From the NCBI RefSeq assembly GCF_000716545.1, contig NZ_JNWZ01000008.1, positions 62,001-126,000 of the forward strand: a stretch of 64,000 bases of DNA. Reading direction: 5' to 3'. Shown in pieces: positions 56,249 to 64,000 of the stretch; the first letter of the stretch is position 1; each line of letters starts with the position of its first letter. Made by a program: the position numbers and the translations under genes. The notes beneath the pieces were generated by a model, which was not told the origin of the DNA, ran no database searches, and saw only the letters and a program-made list of their open reading frames with translations. The DNA is from Kitasatospora phosalacinea (GTDB taxonomy: Bacteria > Actinomycetota > Actinomycetes > Streptomycetales > Streptomycetaceae).

Positions 56249-57550
56249 TCAGGCGCCCAGCACCCGGCGCAGGTAGTCGTTGGCGAACCGGCGCTCCGGG
56301 TCGACCTTGTCGCGCAGCGCCGTGAAGTCGCCGAAGCGCGGGTACACCGAGGACAGGTACTCGGCGTCCCGGGTGTGCAGCTTGCCCCAGTGCGGGCGGC
56401 CCCGGTGGGCGGTCATCAGCTTCTCCACCTCGGTGAAGTAGGACAGTTCGCGGGTGCCCCGGTACAGGTGGACGGCGATGTACGCGCTGTCCCGGCCGTT
56501 CGCGGTGGACAGCCACAGGTCGTCCGCCGGGGCCACCCGCACCTCCACCGGGAAGCTGATCCGCCAGTCCGAGCGCTCCACCATCGCCTTCAGCTCGCGC
56601 AGCACCTCGGTGGCCGCCTCGCGCGGCACCGCGTACTCCATCTCGATGAAGCGCACCTTGCGCGGGCTGGTGTACACCTTGTGCGGCTGGTCGGTGAACC
56701 GGCGCTCGGACCAGGCCCGGCTGGCGATCCCGGCGATGGCCGGGATCGCCCCGGGGAAGGCGCGGCCCACCCGGCAGGCGCCCTCCCACACCGTGTTCGA
56801 CACGAAGTCGTCGTCCAGCCAGGCCCTGAACTTCGGCAGCGGCGCGGCCGGGCCCTGGCTGCGGTTGTTCCGCTTGGTCGAGCAGCGGTCGGTGTGCGGG
56901 AACCAGTAGAACTCGAAGTGCTCGTTGACGGCCGTCAGGTCGTCGAAGGAGCGCAGCACCTCGTCGAAGCCCATCGGCTTCTCGTGCGCGCTCAGCAGGA
57001 ACATCGGCTCCACCGCGAAGGTCAGCGCGCTCACCACGCCCAGCGCGCCCAGGCCCAGCCGGGCGCCCTGGAACAGCTCCGCGTCCTCGGTCGCCGAGCA
57101 GGTCCGCACCGAGCCGTCGGCGAGGACGATCTCGACCTCCCGGATCTGCGCCGCGAGTGAGCCGGAGTCCCGGCCGGTGCCGTGGGTGCCGGTGCTGGTC
57201 GCGCCGGCGACGGTCTGCACCTCGATGTCGCCCATGTTCGTCAGCGAGAGGCCCGCCGCCGCGAGCAGGCGGTTCAGCCGGTGCAGCGGCAGGCCCGACT
57301 CGACGGTGACCGTCCCGGCGGCGCGGTCGATCGAGCGGACGGCGGTGAGGTTGTCGGGGCGCACCAGCACGGCGTCCCCGGCGGCCGCGATCGAGGTGAA
57401 CGAGTGCCCGGAGCCCACCGCCTTCACCGGCAGGCCGGCCCGCCCGGCGGCGACCACCGCGGCCGAGAGCTCCTCCACCGACCCCGGCGCCACCACCCGC
57501 GCGGGCCGCGCGCTCTGGTTCCCCGCCCAGTTCCGCCAGACCTCGGTCAT
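56249..57550 (-). CDS. FAD-linked D-arabinono-1,4-lactone / L-gulonolactone-type oxidase
   Basis: The 433-residue oxidase has an N-terminal FAD-binding domain (NWAGNQSARPARVVAPGSVEELS, KAVGSGHSFTSIAAAGDAVLVRPDNL, TGTHGTG, LGALGVVSALTFAVEP) and a C-terminal ALO domain with the hallmark HWGKLHT. The Gly-Ser-Gly-His loop carries the residue that usually anchors flavin in this family. It oxidises aldonolactones or alditols; in actinobacteria alditol oxidase and vitamin-C-like paths are both possible. The ATG at 57550 follows GGGAGG. A promoter with TAGACC, 17 bases and TACGCT lies about 60 bases upstream. Confidence 0.9.
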   Translation of the reverse strand: MTEVWRNWAGNQSARPARVVAPGSVEELSAAVVAAGRAGLPVKAVGSGHSFTSIAAAGDAVLVRPDNLTAVRSIDRAAGTVTVESGLPLHRLNRLLAAAGLSLTNMGDIEVQTVAGATSTGTHGTGRDSGSLAAQIREVEIVLADGSVRTCSATEDAELFQGARLGLGALGVVSALTFAVEPMFLLSAHEKPMGFDEVLRSFDDLTAVNEHFEFYWFPHTDRCSTKRNNRSQGPAAPLPKFRAWLDDDFVSNTVWEGACRVGRAFPGAIPAIAGIASRAWSERRFTDQPHKVYTSPRKVRFIEMEYAVPREAATEVLRELKAMVERSDWRISFPVEVRVAPADDLWLSTANGRDSAYIAVHLYRGTRELSYFTEVEKLMTAHRGRPHWGKLHTRDAEYLSSVYPRFGDFTALRDKVDPERRFANDYLRRVLGA

Positions 57551-57605
57551 CTCCAGAGCCTCCCGCTCGCGCGTCCCACCTTCCGGTTCTACCGGTGGGT
57601 ACGGG

Positions 57606-57634
57606 AGCGTAGCCACAACGAACGCGCAGGTCTA
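57606..57634 (-). promoter_or_regulatory. Promoter of the lactone oxidase gene
   Basis: On the minus strand it has -35 TAGACC (57634-57629) and -10 TACGCT (57611-57606) with 17 bases between. It predicts a leader of about 50 bases carrying the GGGAGG site. Confidence 0.5.
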
Positions 57635-57675
57635 CGGCGAACGGGGGGCGGCCCCGCCCCGGTTCGCCCCCGCCG

Positions 57676-58983
57676 CTACGAGTTCACGGCCGCGACCTCC
57701 GCAGCGGGCACCCGCGCCGCCGCGAGCTGCTCGCGCAGCCGGGGACGCCCCGCGTAGGCGGCCGTCCCGGCCAGGAGGGCCGCCGCGGCCGGGACCCAGT
57801 AGCCGTTGGCGCTGCCGGCGGCGTCCACGACGATGCCGGCGGCGGAGGAGCCGACCGCGACGCCGAGGGCGAGGCCGGTGGTGGTCCAGGTCATGCCCTC
57901 GGTGAGGCGGGCGGCGGGGACCAGCCGTTCGACCAGGGCCATGGCGGTGATCAGGGTGGGGGAGATGGCGAGGCCGGAGAGGAAGAGCGCGGCGCCGACG
58001 CCGAACAGGGCCGCGGTGCCGTGCAGGAACTGCGCGGCCAGGACGAGCGGGGCCATCCCGACGGCCATCACGCCGACGCCGGCCAGGAAGCGGCGGTCCA
58101 TCGCGCCGGTGAACTTCAGCGCGCCGAAGACCGCCCCGGCCAGGCAGGAGCCGAGGGCGTACACGGCCAGCACGTAGCCGGACGAGGCGGGGTGGCCCTG
58201 GGCCTTGGCGAAGGCGACGGTGACCACCTCGACCGAGCCGAAGACCACGCCGACCGCGCCGAGCGTCAGGATCAGGGTCTGGAGGCCCTTGTCCCGCACG
58301 ACGGAACCGTCCGAGCGCTGCTCGACGGGGTGCGCGGGCGGCTCGGTGCGGCGCTGGGCGGTGAACAGCAGGATGCCGACCACCAGGAAGACCCCGGCGA
58401 GCAGCAGGCCGGACTCGGGGAAGAGCGAGGTGGCCAGGGTGGCGGCGAGGATCGGGCCGACGATGAAGCAGATCTCGTCCGCGACCGCCTCGAAGGAGTA
58501 CGCGGTGTGCAGCTTGGGCGGCTCGTCCCGGTAGAGGTGGGCCCAGCGGGCGCGGACCATGGAGCCGGTGCTCGGCATCGTGCCCATGCCGGCGGCGAAG
58601 ACGAACAGCGTCCAGTCGGGGAGGCCGTAGTGCGCGCCGAGCAGCAGCCCGGCGGCGGAGAGCACGGTGACGGCGGTCGCCGGGAGGGCGACCCGGCGCT
58701 GGCCGTGCCGGTCGACCAGGCGGGAGATCCGGGGGCCGAGGAGCGCGGCGGAGACGGCGAGGAAGGCGGACAGCAGGCCGCCGAGCCAGAAGGAGTCCTT
58801 GATCTCGCCGAGCATGGTGACGATGCCGATCCCGGTCATCGAGATCGGCAGGCGGGCGATCAGCCCGGTGAAGGAGAAGGCCAGGGAGCCGGGCGCGGCG
58901 AATATCTGGCGGTAGCTGGACAGCACGGGGGGCGGCTCCGTCGCAGGTCGGACCGGGATCGGGTGGGGGGAAGATACAACCAT
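57676..58983 (-). CDS. MFS transporter
   Basis: The 435-residue membrane protein has 12 predicted helices. It includes SYRQIFAAPGSLAFSFTGLIARLPISMTGIGIVTML at the N-terminus, the loop 2-3 basic motif GPRISRLVDRHGQRRV and ARLTEGMTWTTTGLALGVAVGSSAAG in the second half, typical of actinobacterial exporters of unknown substrate. The ATG at 58983 is followed by a 20-residue Pro-rich lead and has no ribosome binding site. A GTG at 58926 (LSSYRQIF) with GGAG upstream is an alternative that starts right at the conserved part. Divergent from the ferrochelatase gene. Confidence 0.88.
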   Translation of the reverse strand: MVVSSPHPIPVRPATEPPPVLSSYRQIFAAPGSLAFSFTGLIARLPISMTGIGIVTMLGEIKDSFWLGGLLSAFLAVSAALLGPRISRLVDRHGQRRVALPATAVTVLSAAGLLLGAHYGLPDWTLFVFAAGMGTMPSTGSMVRARWAHLYRDEPPKLHTAYSFEAVADEICFIVGPILAATLATSLFPESGLLLAGVFLVVGILLFTAQRRTEPPAHPVEQRSDGSVVRDKGLQTLILTLGAVGVVFGSVEVVTVAFAKAQGHPASSGYVLAVYALGSCLAGAVFGALKFTGAMDRRFLAGVGVMAVGMAPLVLAAQFLHGTAALFGVGAALFLSGLAISPTLITAMALVERLVPAARLTEGMTWTTTGLALGVAVGSSAAGIVVDAAGSANGYWVPAAAALLAGTAAYAGRPRLREQLAAARVPAAEVAAVNS

Positions 58984-59071
58984 TGGTAATGCACGACTAT
59001 CGTCCACACAGCTTACGAAGCGGGAGCGAACGTCCGCATCCGGGTTGTTCGCGGACATCCCGGACTCCGCG

Positions 59072-59101
59072 CACCCGTGACGGCCCGGGCCGTCACGGGT
59101 G
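59072..59101. promoter_or_regulatory. Perfect 30-bp palindrome just upstream of the ferrochelatase gene
   Basis: CACCCGTGACGGCCC (59072-59086) is followed without spacer by its exact complement (59087-59101). It ends 14 bases before the ATG. The neighbouring genes diverge, so a terminator is not needed here. An operator, or a 5-prime leader hairpin controlling translation, is more likely. Confidence 0.6.
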
Positions 59102-59115
59102 GCAGGATCGGTTCC

Positions 59116-60258
59116 ATGTCCGACACGCGCACGCCCAGCCAGACCGATCCGGCGCCGTACGACGCGCTGCTGCTGCTCTCCTTCGGCGGACCGGAGGGCC
59201 CCGAGGACGTGGTGCCGTTCCTGGAGAACGTCACCCGGGGGAGGGGGATCCCCAAGGAGCGGTTGACCGAGGTCGGCAAGCACTACTTCCTGTTCGGCGG
59301 CATCAGCCCGATCAACGCGCAGAACCGCGAACTGCTGGGCGCGCTGCGCGAGGACTTCGCCGACCACGGCCTGGACCTGCCGGTCTACTGGGGCAACCGG
59401 AACTGGGCCCCCTACCTGGAGGACGCCCTGCGGGAGATCGCCGACGACGGGCACCGCCGGGTGCTGGTGCTGGCCACCAGCGCCTACGCCGGGTACTCGG
59501 GCTGCCGGCAGTACCGGGAGAACCTGGCCGACGCGCTGGCGGTGCTGGCCGCCGAGGGCCGCCCGGAGCTGACGGTGGACAAGCTGCGGCACTTCTACAA
59601 CCACCCCGGCTTCGTCGAGCCGATGACCGACGCCGCCCTCGCCGCGCTCGCCGAACTGCCGGCGGAGGCGCGCGACGGCGCCCGGCTGGCGTTCACCACG
59701 CACTCGATCCCGACCGCGATGGCCGAGACCTCCGGCGCCCCCGACGACCCGGCCCGCGGCACCCCCGGCGGCGCGTACGTCGCCCAGCACCTGGACGTGG
59801 CCCGACTGATCGCCGCCGCGGTGGCCGAGCGCACCGGCGTCGCCGACCGGCCGTGGGAGCTGGTGTACCAGAGCCGCTCCGGCGCCCCGCACACCCCGTG
59901 GCTGGAACCCGACATCTGCGACCACCTGGAGGCGCAGCACGCCGACGGCGCCGCGGCCGTGGTGATGGTGCCGATCGGCTTCGTCTCCGACCACATGGAG
60001 GTCAAGTACGACCTGGACACCGAGGCGGTGGCCAAGGCCGCCGAGCTCGGCCTGCCGGTCGCCCGGGCCGCCACCGTCGGCGCCGACCCGCGGTTCGCCG
60101 CCGCCGTCCGGGAACTCGTGCTGGAGCGGGCCGCCGCCCAGCGCGGCGAACCGGTCACCCGGTGCGCGCTGGGCGCCCTCGGCCCCAGCCACGACCTGTG
60201 CCCCACCGCCTGCTGCCCCAACCCGCGCGCCCCCCGCCCCGCCGCCGCCGAAGCCTGA
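59116..60258 (+). CDS. hemH: Ferrochelatase (coproporphyrin ferrochelatase type)
   Basis: The 380-residue enzyme inserts iron into a porphyrin. Family segments are [64 protein letters not shown], the substrate-site [23 protein letters not shown] and [15 protein letters not shown] with its catalytic His/Glu. Actinobacterial enzymes of this class act on coproporphyrin III (CpfC) in the coproporphyrin-dependent haem pathway. The C-terminal [10 protein letters not shown] and the Cys in YSGC are candidates for the 2Fe-2S ligands known in mycobacterial homologues. The ATG at 59116 has AGGA upstream. A perfect palindrome lies directly before it. Confidence 0.94.
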   Translation: MSDTRTPSQTDPAPYDALLLLSFGGPEGPEDVVPFLENVTRGRGIPKERLTEVGKHYFLFGGISPINAQNRELLGALREDFADHGLDLPVYWGNRNWAPYLEDALREIADDGHRRVLVLATSAYAGYSGCRQYRENLADALAVLAAEGRPELTVDKLRHFYNHPGFVEPMTDAALAALAELPAEARDGARLAFTTHSIPTAMAETSGAPDDPARGTPGGAYVAQHLDVARLIAAAVAERTGVADRPWELVYQSRSGAPHTPWLEPDICDHLEAQHADGAAAVVMVPIGFVSDHMEVKYDLDTEAVAKAAELGLPVARAATVGADPRFAAAVRELVLERAAAQRGEPVTRCALGALGPSHDLCPTACCPNPRAPRPAAAEA

Positions 60259-60286
60259 TCCCCCGAGAACGCGAGGAACCGGACCC

Positions 60287-61087
60287 GTGACCGACGACCT
60301 GCTGCAGGACCTGCTCGCCACCGCCGTCGAGGCCGCCACCCGGGCCGGCGCCCTGCTGCGCGACGGCCGCCCCGCCGACCTCGGGGTGGCCGCCACCAAG
60401 AGCAGCCCGGTGGACGTGGTGACCGAGATGGACCTGGCCTCCGAGAAGCTGGTGCTGGAACTGATCTCCGCCCGCCGCCCGGACGACGGCTACCTCGGCG
60501 AGGAGGGCGCCGACCGCCCAGGCATCAGCGGGGTGCGCTGGGTGGTCGATCCGCTCGACGGCACGGTCAACTACCTGTACGGGCTGCCCTCCTGGGCGGT
60601 CAGCGTGGCCGCCGAGCTGGACGGCGAGGCGGTCGTCGGCGTGGTCTTCGTGCCCGCCCGGGGCGAGCTCTTCCAGGCCGTGCGCGGCGGCGGCGCCACG
60701 CTGGACGGCCGCCCGCTGGCGGTCCGCCCGGCCCCGGTGTGGGGGCGGGCGCTGGTGGCCACCGGCTTCGGCTACCTGCGCGAGCGGCGGGTGCACCAGG
60801 CCGAGGTGCTGCACGCGCTGATGGGCGAGGTGCGCGACGTGCGCCGCGGCGGCGCGGCCGCCGTCGACCTGTGCGACCTGGCGGCCGGCCGGTTCGACGG
60901 GTACTACGAGCGCGGCCTGGCCCCCTGGGACCGCGCCGCCGGCCTGCTGATCGCCGCGGAGGCCGGCGCGCTCACCGGCTCCCGCCCGGGCCTGCCCGCG
61001 GACGGCGAGCTGACGGTCGCCGCCCCGCCCGGCGTGTTCGAACCGCTGCAGGCCCGGCTGGAGGAACTCGGCGCCTGGCACGACTGA
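60287..61087 (+). CDS. Inositol monophosphatase family protein
   Basis: The 266-residue magnesium-dependent phosphatase has the motifs VTEMDLASEKLVLELI, YLGEEGA (metal-binding Glu), WVVDPLDGTVNYLYGLPSWAVSVA (DPLDGT signature) and LAPWDRAAGLLIAAEAGA (third Asp). It dephosphorylates inositol phosphate or related sugars. It could support mycothiol or phosphatidylinositol synthesis, typical needs of actinobacteria. The GTG follows GAGGAA, 28 bases after the ferrochelatase stop, so the two are probably an operon. A terminator follows. Confidence 0.92.
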   Translation: MTDDLLQDLLATAVEAATRAGALLRDGRPADLGVAATKSSPVDVVTEMDLASEKLVLELISARRPDDGYLGEEGADRPGISGVRWVVDPLDGTVNYLYGLPSWAVSVAAELDGEAVVGVVFVPARGELFQAVRGGGATLDGRPLAVRPAPVWGRALVATGFGYLRERRVHQAEVLHALMGEVRDVRRGGAAAVDLCDLAAGRFDGYYERGLAPWDRAAGLLIAAEAGALTGSRPGLPADGELTVAAPPGVFEPLQARLEELGAWHD

Positions 61088-61112
61088 CCCGCCGCGCAGT
61101 GGGCAGACGCAG

Positions 61113-61146
61113 AGCGCCCCGGACCGGTGAACCGGGCCGGGGCGCT
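61113..61146 (+). terminator. Terminator of the ferrochelatase-phosphatase operon
   Basis: AGCGCCCCGG-A-CCGG (61113-61127) pairs with 61132-61146, with one mismatch and a TGAA loop. It also faces the convergent small gene. Confidence 0.8.
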
Positions 61147-61187
61147 GGTCGGACAGGGCCGTACCGTGCGGTACGGGAGGGGAACGG

Positions 61188-61373
61188 TCAGGCGGCGGAG
61201 CGGTGGGTGCCGAGGACCGGGTCCACGCCGTGTTCGGTGGCGAGGCGCTGGAGGTCCTCCAGCTCGGACTGCTCGACCTCGGCCAGGAACTCGTCCCCGG
61301 ACTCGATCGCGCGGTGCAGATCCTGCTCGGCGTTCTTGATCCGCTGAAGGATTCCGGCGGTGAAGGCGTCCAT
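61188..61373 (-). CDS. Small acidic helical protein of unknown function
   Basis: The 61-residue protein (MDAFTAGILQRIKNAEQDLHR, then EFLAEVEQSELEDLQRLATEHG) is predicted almost wholly helical and acidic, with heptad-like leucines. No domain is recognised. The ATG at 61373 follows AAAGGGG. Divergent from cutR across 468 bases, so co-regulation with it is possible. Confidence 0.75.
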   Translation of the reverse strand: MDAFTAGILQRIKNAEQDLHRAIESGDEFLAEVEQSELEDLQRLATEHGVDPVLGTHRSAA

Positions 61374-61841
61374 ACGGGCCCCCTTTGCTGTGTCGACGGG
61401 CACGGTCCGAGCGACCCCCCGGCCAGGGACCCGACAAACCCCGGCGGGCACCTCGGACCGGAAGCAGCTTCCGGTCGGGCGCTCGGGCGGCGCTGGAGCC
61501 GCGACCCGGTGGTTTTCCGTCCCAGGCCGGTGCGGATGGGGCACTCGGCGGGTGGTGGTGGTCGTGACGCGTCGGCAGACGGCATCACGGTGTGCACGTG
61601 TCCTCCCCACCCCCGGGGCATGGAAACCTCCAACTCCCGGAAAAGTTGCCCGAGTCACAGTCCAAACAGGTACCGGGTGCTCCGTTTTCGCGGACGGCGC
61701 ACCGGACTTACGACTGCTTTACCGCGCGACCAGGCAGGATGGAGGCACCGTCGGATCCGTCTGCCAGGATCCGCGCCCGGCGCACCAACGGCCCGCACGG
61801 GCGAGCACGGCCAGGGCCGCTCCAGCAGAAGGGACACCACC
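61374..61841. other. Divergent region upstream of cutR
   Basis: No gene is supported. It contains pyrimidine-rich segments and weak -10-like sequences (CAGGAT at about 61735), but I could not assign a convincing -35/-10 pair for cutR. Confidence 0.4.
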
Positions 61842-62495
61842 GTGCGGGTACTCGTCGTCGAGGACGAGCAGCTGCTCGCCGAGGCCGTCGCCACCGGCCT
61901 GCGCCGGGAGGCCATGGCGGTCGACGTCGTCTACGACGGGGAAGCCGCCCTGCAGCGGATCGCGGTGAACGACTACGACGTGGTGGTGCTCGACCGGGAC
62001 CTTCCGCTGGTCCACGGCGACGACGTCTGCCGCCGGGTGGTCGAACAGGGCCTGGCCACCCGGGTGATCATGCTCACCGCCTCCGGCGACATCAGCGACC
62101 GGGTCGAGGGGCTGGAGATCGGCGCCGACGACTACCTCCCCAAGCCGTTCGCCTTCAGCGAACTCGTCGCCCGGGTGCGCGCCCTGGGCCGCCGCGCCAC
62201 CGTCCCGCTGCCCCCCGTGCTGGAACGCGCCGGGATCAGCCTGGACCCGGGCCGCCGGGAGGTCATCCGGGACGGCAAGCCCGTCCAGCTCGCCCCCAAG
62301 GAGTTCGCCGTCCTGGAGGTCCTGATGCGGGCCGGCGGCGCCGTGGTCTCCGCCGAGCAGCTGCTGGAGAAGGCCTGGGACGAGCACACCGACCCGTTCA
62401 CCAACGTGGTCCGCGTCACCGTGATGACGCTGCGCCGCAAGCTCGGGGACCCGCCGGTGATCGTCACCGTGCCCGGCTCCGGCTACCGGGTGTGA
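61842..62495 (+). CDS. cutR: Response regulator CutR (OmpR family)
   Basis: The 217-residue regulator has a receiver domain (VRVLVVEDEQLLAEAVATGL, phospho-acceptor Asp51 in VVLDRDLPLVHG, LTASGD, Lys in YLPKPFAFSEL) and an OmpR winged helix (LAPKEFAVLEVLMRAGG, NVVRVTVMTLRRKLGDPPVIVTVPGSGYRV). It matches Streptomyces CutR closely as I recall it. CutRS was found through copper-dependent melanin and actinorhodin effects and has been linked to secretion stress. The GTG follows GAAGGG. cutS starts 43 bases downstream. Confidence 0.93.
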   Translation: MRVLVVEDEQLLAEAVATGLRREAMAVDVVYDGEAALQRIAVNDYDVVVLDRDLPLVHGDDVCRRVVEQGLATRVIMLTASGDISDRVEGLEIGADDYLPKPFAFSELVARVRALGRRATVPLPPVLERAGISLDPGRREVIRDGKPVQLAPKEFAVLEVLMRAGGAVVSAEQLLEKAWDEHTDPFTNVVRVTVMTLRRKLGDPPVIVTVPGSGYRV

Positions 62496-62538
62496 CCCGC
62501 ACCCCCGAAACACCCGCCAGCTGAGAGGACTTCCGGCC

Positions 62539-63840
62539 ATGACCACCCCGCCACTCCCCGGCGGGGCCCCCGGCACGCCCGCCCCGGGCCCGGACCAGGT
62601 GCCCCCGCGACCGACGCACCCCCCGCGCCGCTCCGACCGCGACCGCGCCGACGACACCTACCACCCCGGCGACGGCCTGTTCGCCTGGCTGTCGCTGCGC
62701 CCCACCATCCGGATCCGGCTCACCCTGCTGTACGGCGGGATGTTCCTGATGGCGGGCGTGGTCCTGCTGCTGCTGATGTACTACTTCGTCCGCTCCGCCT
62801 TCGACCAGGCCCAGCTGCCGCACCTCACCCTCGGCCGGGGCGTCGCGATCACCGTCAACGGCGAGACGATCAGCGACCAGAACACCCTGGACCAGATGAT
62901 GAACACCCTCCAGGAGGGCAACAGCAACCAGGCCCTGTCCACCCTGCTGCGCCGCGCCCTGACCGCCCTGGTCTTCCTGGCCGTGATCGCCTTCGCGGTC
63001 GGCTACGCGATGGCCGGCCGGGTGCTCCACCCGCTCGGCCGGATCACCCGCACCGCCCGCGAGGTGGCCGGCAGCGACCTGCACCGCCGGATCGACCTGG
63101 ACGGCCCGGACGACGAGCTCAAGGAGCTCGCCGACACCTTCGACGAGATGCTGGAGCGGCTGGACCGCGCCTTCGACTCGCAGCACCGCTTCGTCGCCAA
63201 CGCCTCGCACGAGCTGCGCACCCCGCTGGCGATCAACCGGACCCTGCTGGAGGTGCAGCTGGCCGACCCGGAGGTCTCGCCCGACCTGCAGCAGCTCGGC
63301 AAGACCCTGCTGGCCACCAACGAGCGCAGCGAGCAGCTGGTCGAGGGCCTGCTGCTGCTCGCCCGCAGCGAGAACGAGCTCACCGAGCGCCGCCCGGTCG
63401 ACCTCGCCGAGGTCGCCCAGCGCGCCATGGAGCAGACCCGCGCCGAGGCCGCCACCCGCGAGGTCGAGCTGCGCGCCGAGCTCTCGCCCGCCCCCGCGCA
63501 CGGCAACGGCGTGCTGCTGGAGCGGATCGCGCTCAACCTGTTGCAGAACGGCACCCGCTACAACGGCCCCGGCGGCTGGGTGGAGATCACCACCTCGGCG
63601 GTCCGCGGCGGGGGCGGCGAGCTGGTGGTGAGCAACACCGGCCCGGTCGTCCCCGGCTACGAGCTGGAGCACATCTTCGAGCCGTTCCGCCGGCTCAGGA
63701 GCACCGACCGCACCCGCAGCGACAAGGGCGTCGGACTCGGCCTGTCCATCGTCCGCTCCGTGGTGCGCGCCCACGGAGGCACCATCGAGGCCACTGCCCG
63801 CCCCGGAGGCGGCCTGCGGGTGCGGGTGCGCATCCCGTAG
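62539..63840 (+). CDS. cutS: Sensor histidine kinase CutS
   Basis: The 433-residue kinase has a Pro-rich cytoplasmic start, a first membrane helix (IRLTLLYGGMFLMAGVVLLLLMYYFV), an extracellular loop of about 55 residues, and a second helix (LTALVFLAVIAFAVGYAMAG). A HAMP domain follows, then the HisKA box FVANASHELRTPLAINRTLLE with His224, and the ATPase boxes NLLQNGTRYN and DKGVGLGLSIVRSVVRAHGG. It phosphorylates CutR. The whole protein contains no cysteine, which matters because cysteine sensing has been proposed for CutS. The ATG follows GAGAGGA. Confidence 0.93.
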   Translation: MTTPPLPGGAPGTPAPGPDQVPPRPTHPPRRSDRDRADDTYHPGDGLFAWLSLRPTIRIRLTLLYGGMFLMAGVVLLLLMYYFVRSAFDQAQLPHLTLGRGVAITVNGETISDQNTLDQMMNTLQEGNSNQALSTLLRRALTALVFLAVIAFAVGYAMAGRVLHPLGRITRTAREVAGSDLHRRIDLDGPDDELKELADTFDEMLERLDRAFDSQHRFVANASHELRTPLAINRTLLEVQLADPEVSPDLQQLGKTLLATNERSEQLVEGLLLLARSENELTERRPVDLAEVAQRAMEQTRAEAATREVELRAELSPAPAHGNGVLLERIALNLLQNGTRYNGPGGWVEITTSAVRGGGGELVVSNTGPVVPGYELEHIFEPFRRLRSTDRTRSDKGVGLGLSIVRSVVRAHGGTIEATARPGGGLRVRVRIP

Positions 63841-63958
63841 CCATCGGCCCGCCCCCGACCCGCCGGTGCCCCGTCCGGGCGCCCCGGCCCGGCGGAACTC
63901 CCCCCAGCCGCCCCCGCCCAGCCGTGTCAGAACGACATAAGTGCTGGACAGGGGCGGC

Positions 63959-63987
63959 TTGTCATTGCGGCCGAGACAACTTACGGT
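63959..63987 (+). promoter_or_regulatory. Promoter near the right edge
   Basis: -35 TTGTCA (63959-63964), 17 bases, then -10 TACGGT (63982-63987). It points to a gene beyond the window. The remaining bases after cutS hold no other feature I can support. Confidence 0.5.
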
Positions 63988-64000
63988 GTCGTAACCTACG

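Overview
This is a contiguous piece of a very GC-rich actinobacterial chromosome, almost certainly from the family Streptomycetaceae (Streptomyces, Kitasatospora or a close relative). The evidence is codon third positions that are nearly all G or C, frequent GTG starts, several probable leaderless genes, and family hallmarks: the sporulation regulator WhiH beside the principal sigma factor HrdB, the septation protein SepH, the CutRS two-component system, and ParE and ParC genes in one neighbourhood. The gene order from nrdJ through whiH-hrdB-parE-parC-ptsH-sepH to cutRS matches my recollection of the SCO5805 to SCO5863 part of S. coelicolor. The window therefore reads as conserved core chromosome with small insertions, not as a mobile island. 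I saw no tRNA, rRNA, insertion sequence, prophage or CRISPR array.

Layout. 1-4900: class II ribonucleotide reductase NrdJ, an atypical SDR, and a tight helix-turn-helix/Clp_N gene pair behind a leaderless promoter that overlaps two palindromic operators. 4900-8510: a sugar ABC importer (lipoprotein plus two permeases, no ATPase). 8700-11810: a giant secreted protein with a deacetylase-like core between duplicated beta domains. 11900-18550: a DNA-metabolism block with RNase HII, two unknowns, a RecQ helicase fused to a phosphoribosyltransferase-like domain, and a divergent DUF4192 protein. 18590-24000: an alpha/beta hydrolase, a debranching-enzyme-like glycosidase and a NrtR-type Nudix regulator. 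24260-26760: an ABC pair whose ATPase lacks several catalytic residues. 27050-34020: whiH, hrdB, a trypsin-like protease, a small zinc protein and parE. 34160-38720: a DUF1453 membrane protein, a NarL-type two-component system and a DUF485/solute-symporter pair. 38800-45600: a sucrase/ferredoxin-like protein, parC and a zinc/non-zinc M16 peptidase pair. 45900-55000: rtcB, ptsH with a DasR-type site, a GNAT-first protein acetyltransferase, DUF5998, a phosphodiesterase, thymidine kinase, a sulfurtransferase and sepH. 55400-64000: a membrane/secreted unknown, an aldonolactone oxidase, an MFS transporter, ferrochelatase, an inositol monophosphatase, a small acidic protein and cutRS.

Together the genes serve DNA precursor supply (nrdJ, tdk), chromosome topology and repair (parE, parC, recQ, rnhB), global transcription and development (hrdB, whiH, sepH, cutRS), carbon uptake and its control (sugar ABC operon, HPr, acetate-type symporter, lysine acetyltransferase) and haem synthesis. 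The least explained elements are the HTH/Clp_N operon with its paired operators, the degenerate ABC ATPase pair, the secreted deacetylase-like giant, several intergenic tandem repeats, and a coding-like stretch without a stop that runs into the parC terminator.
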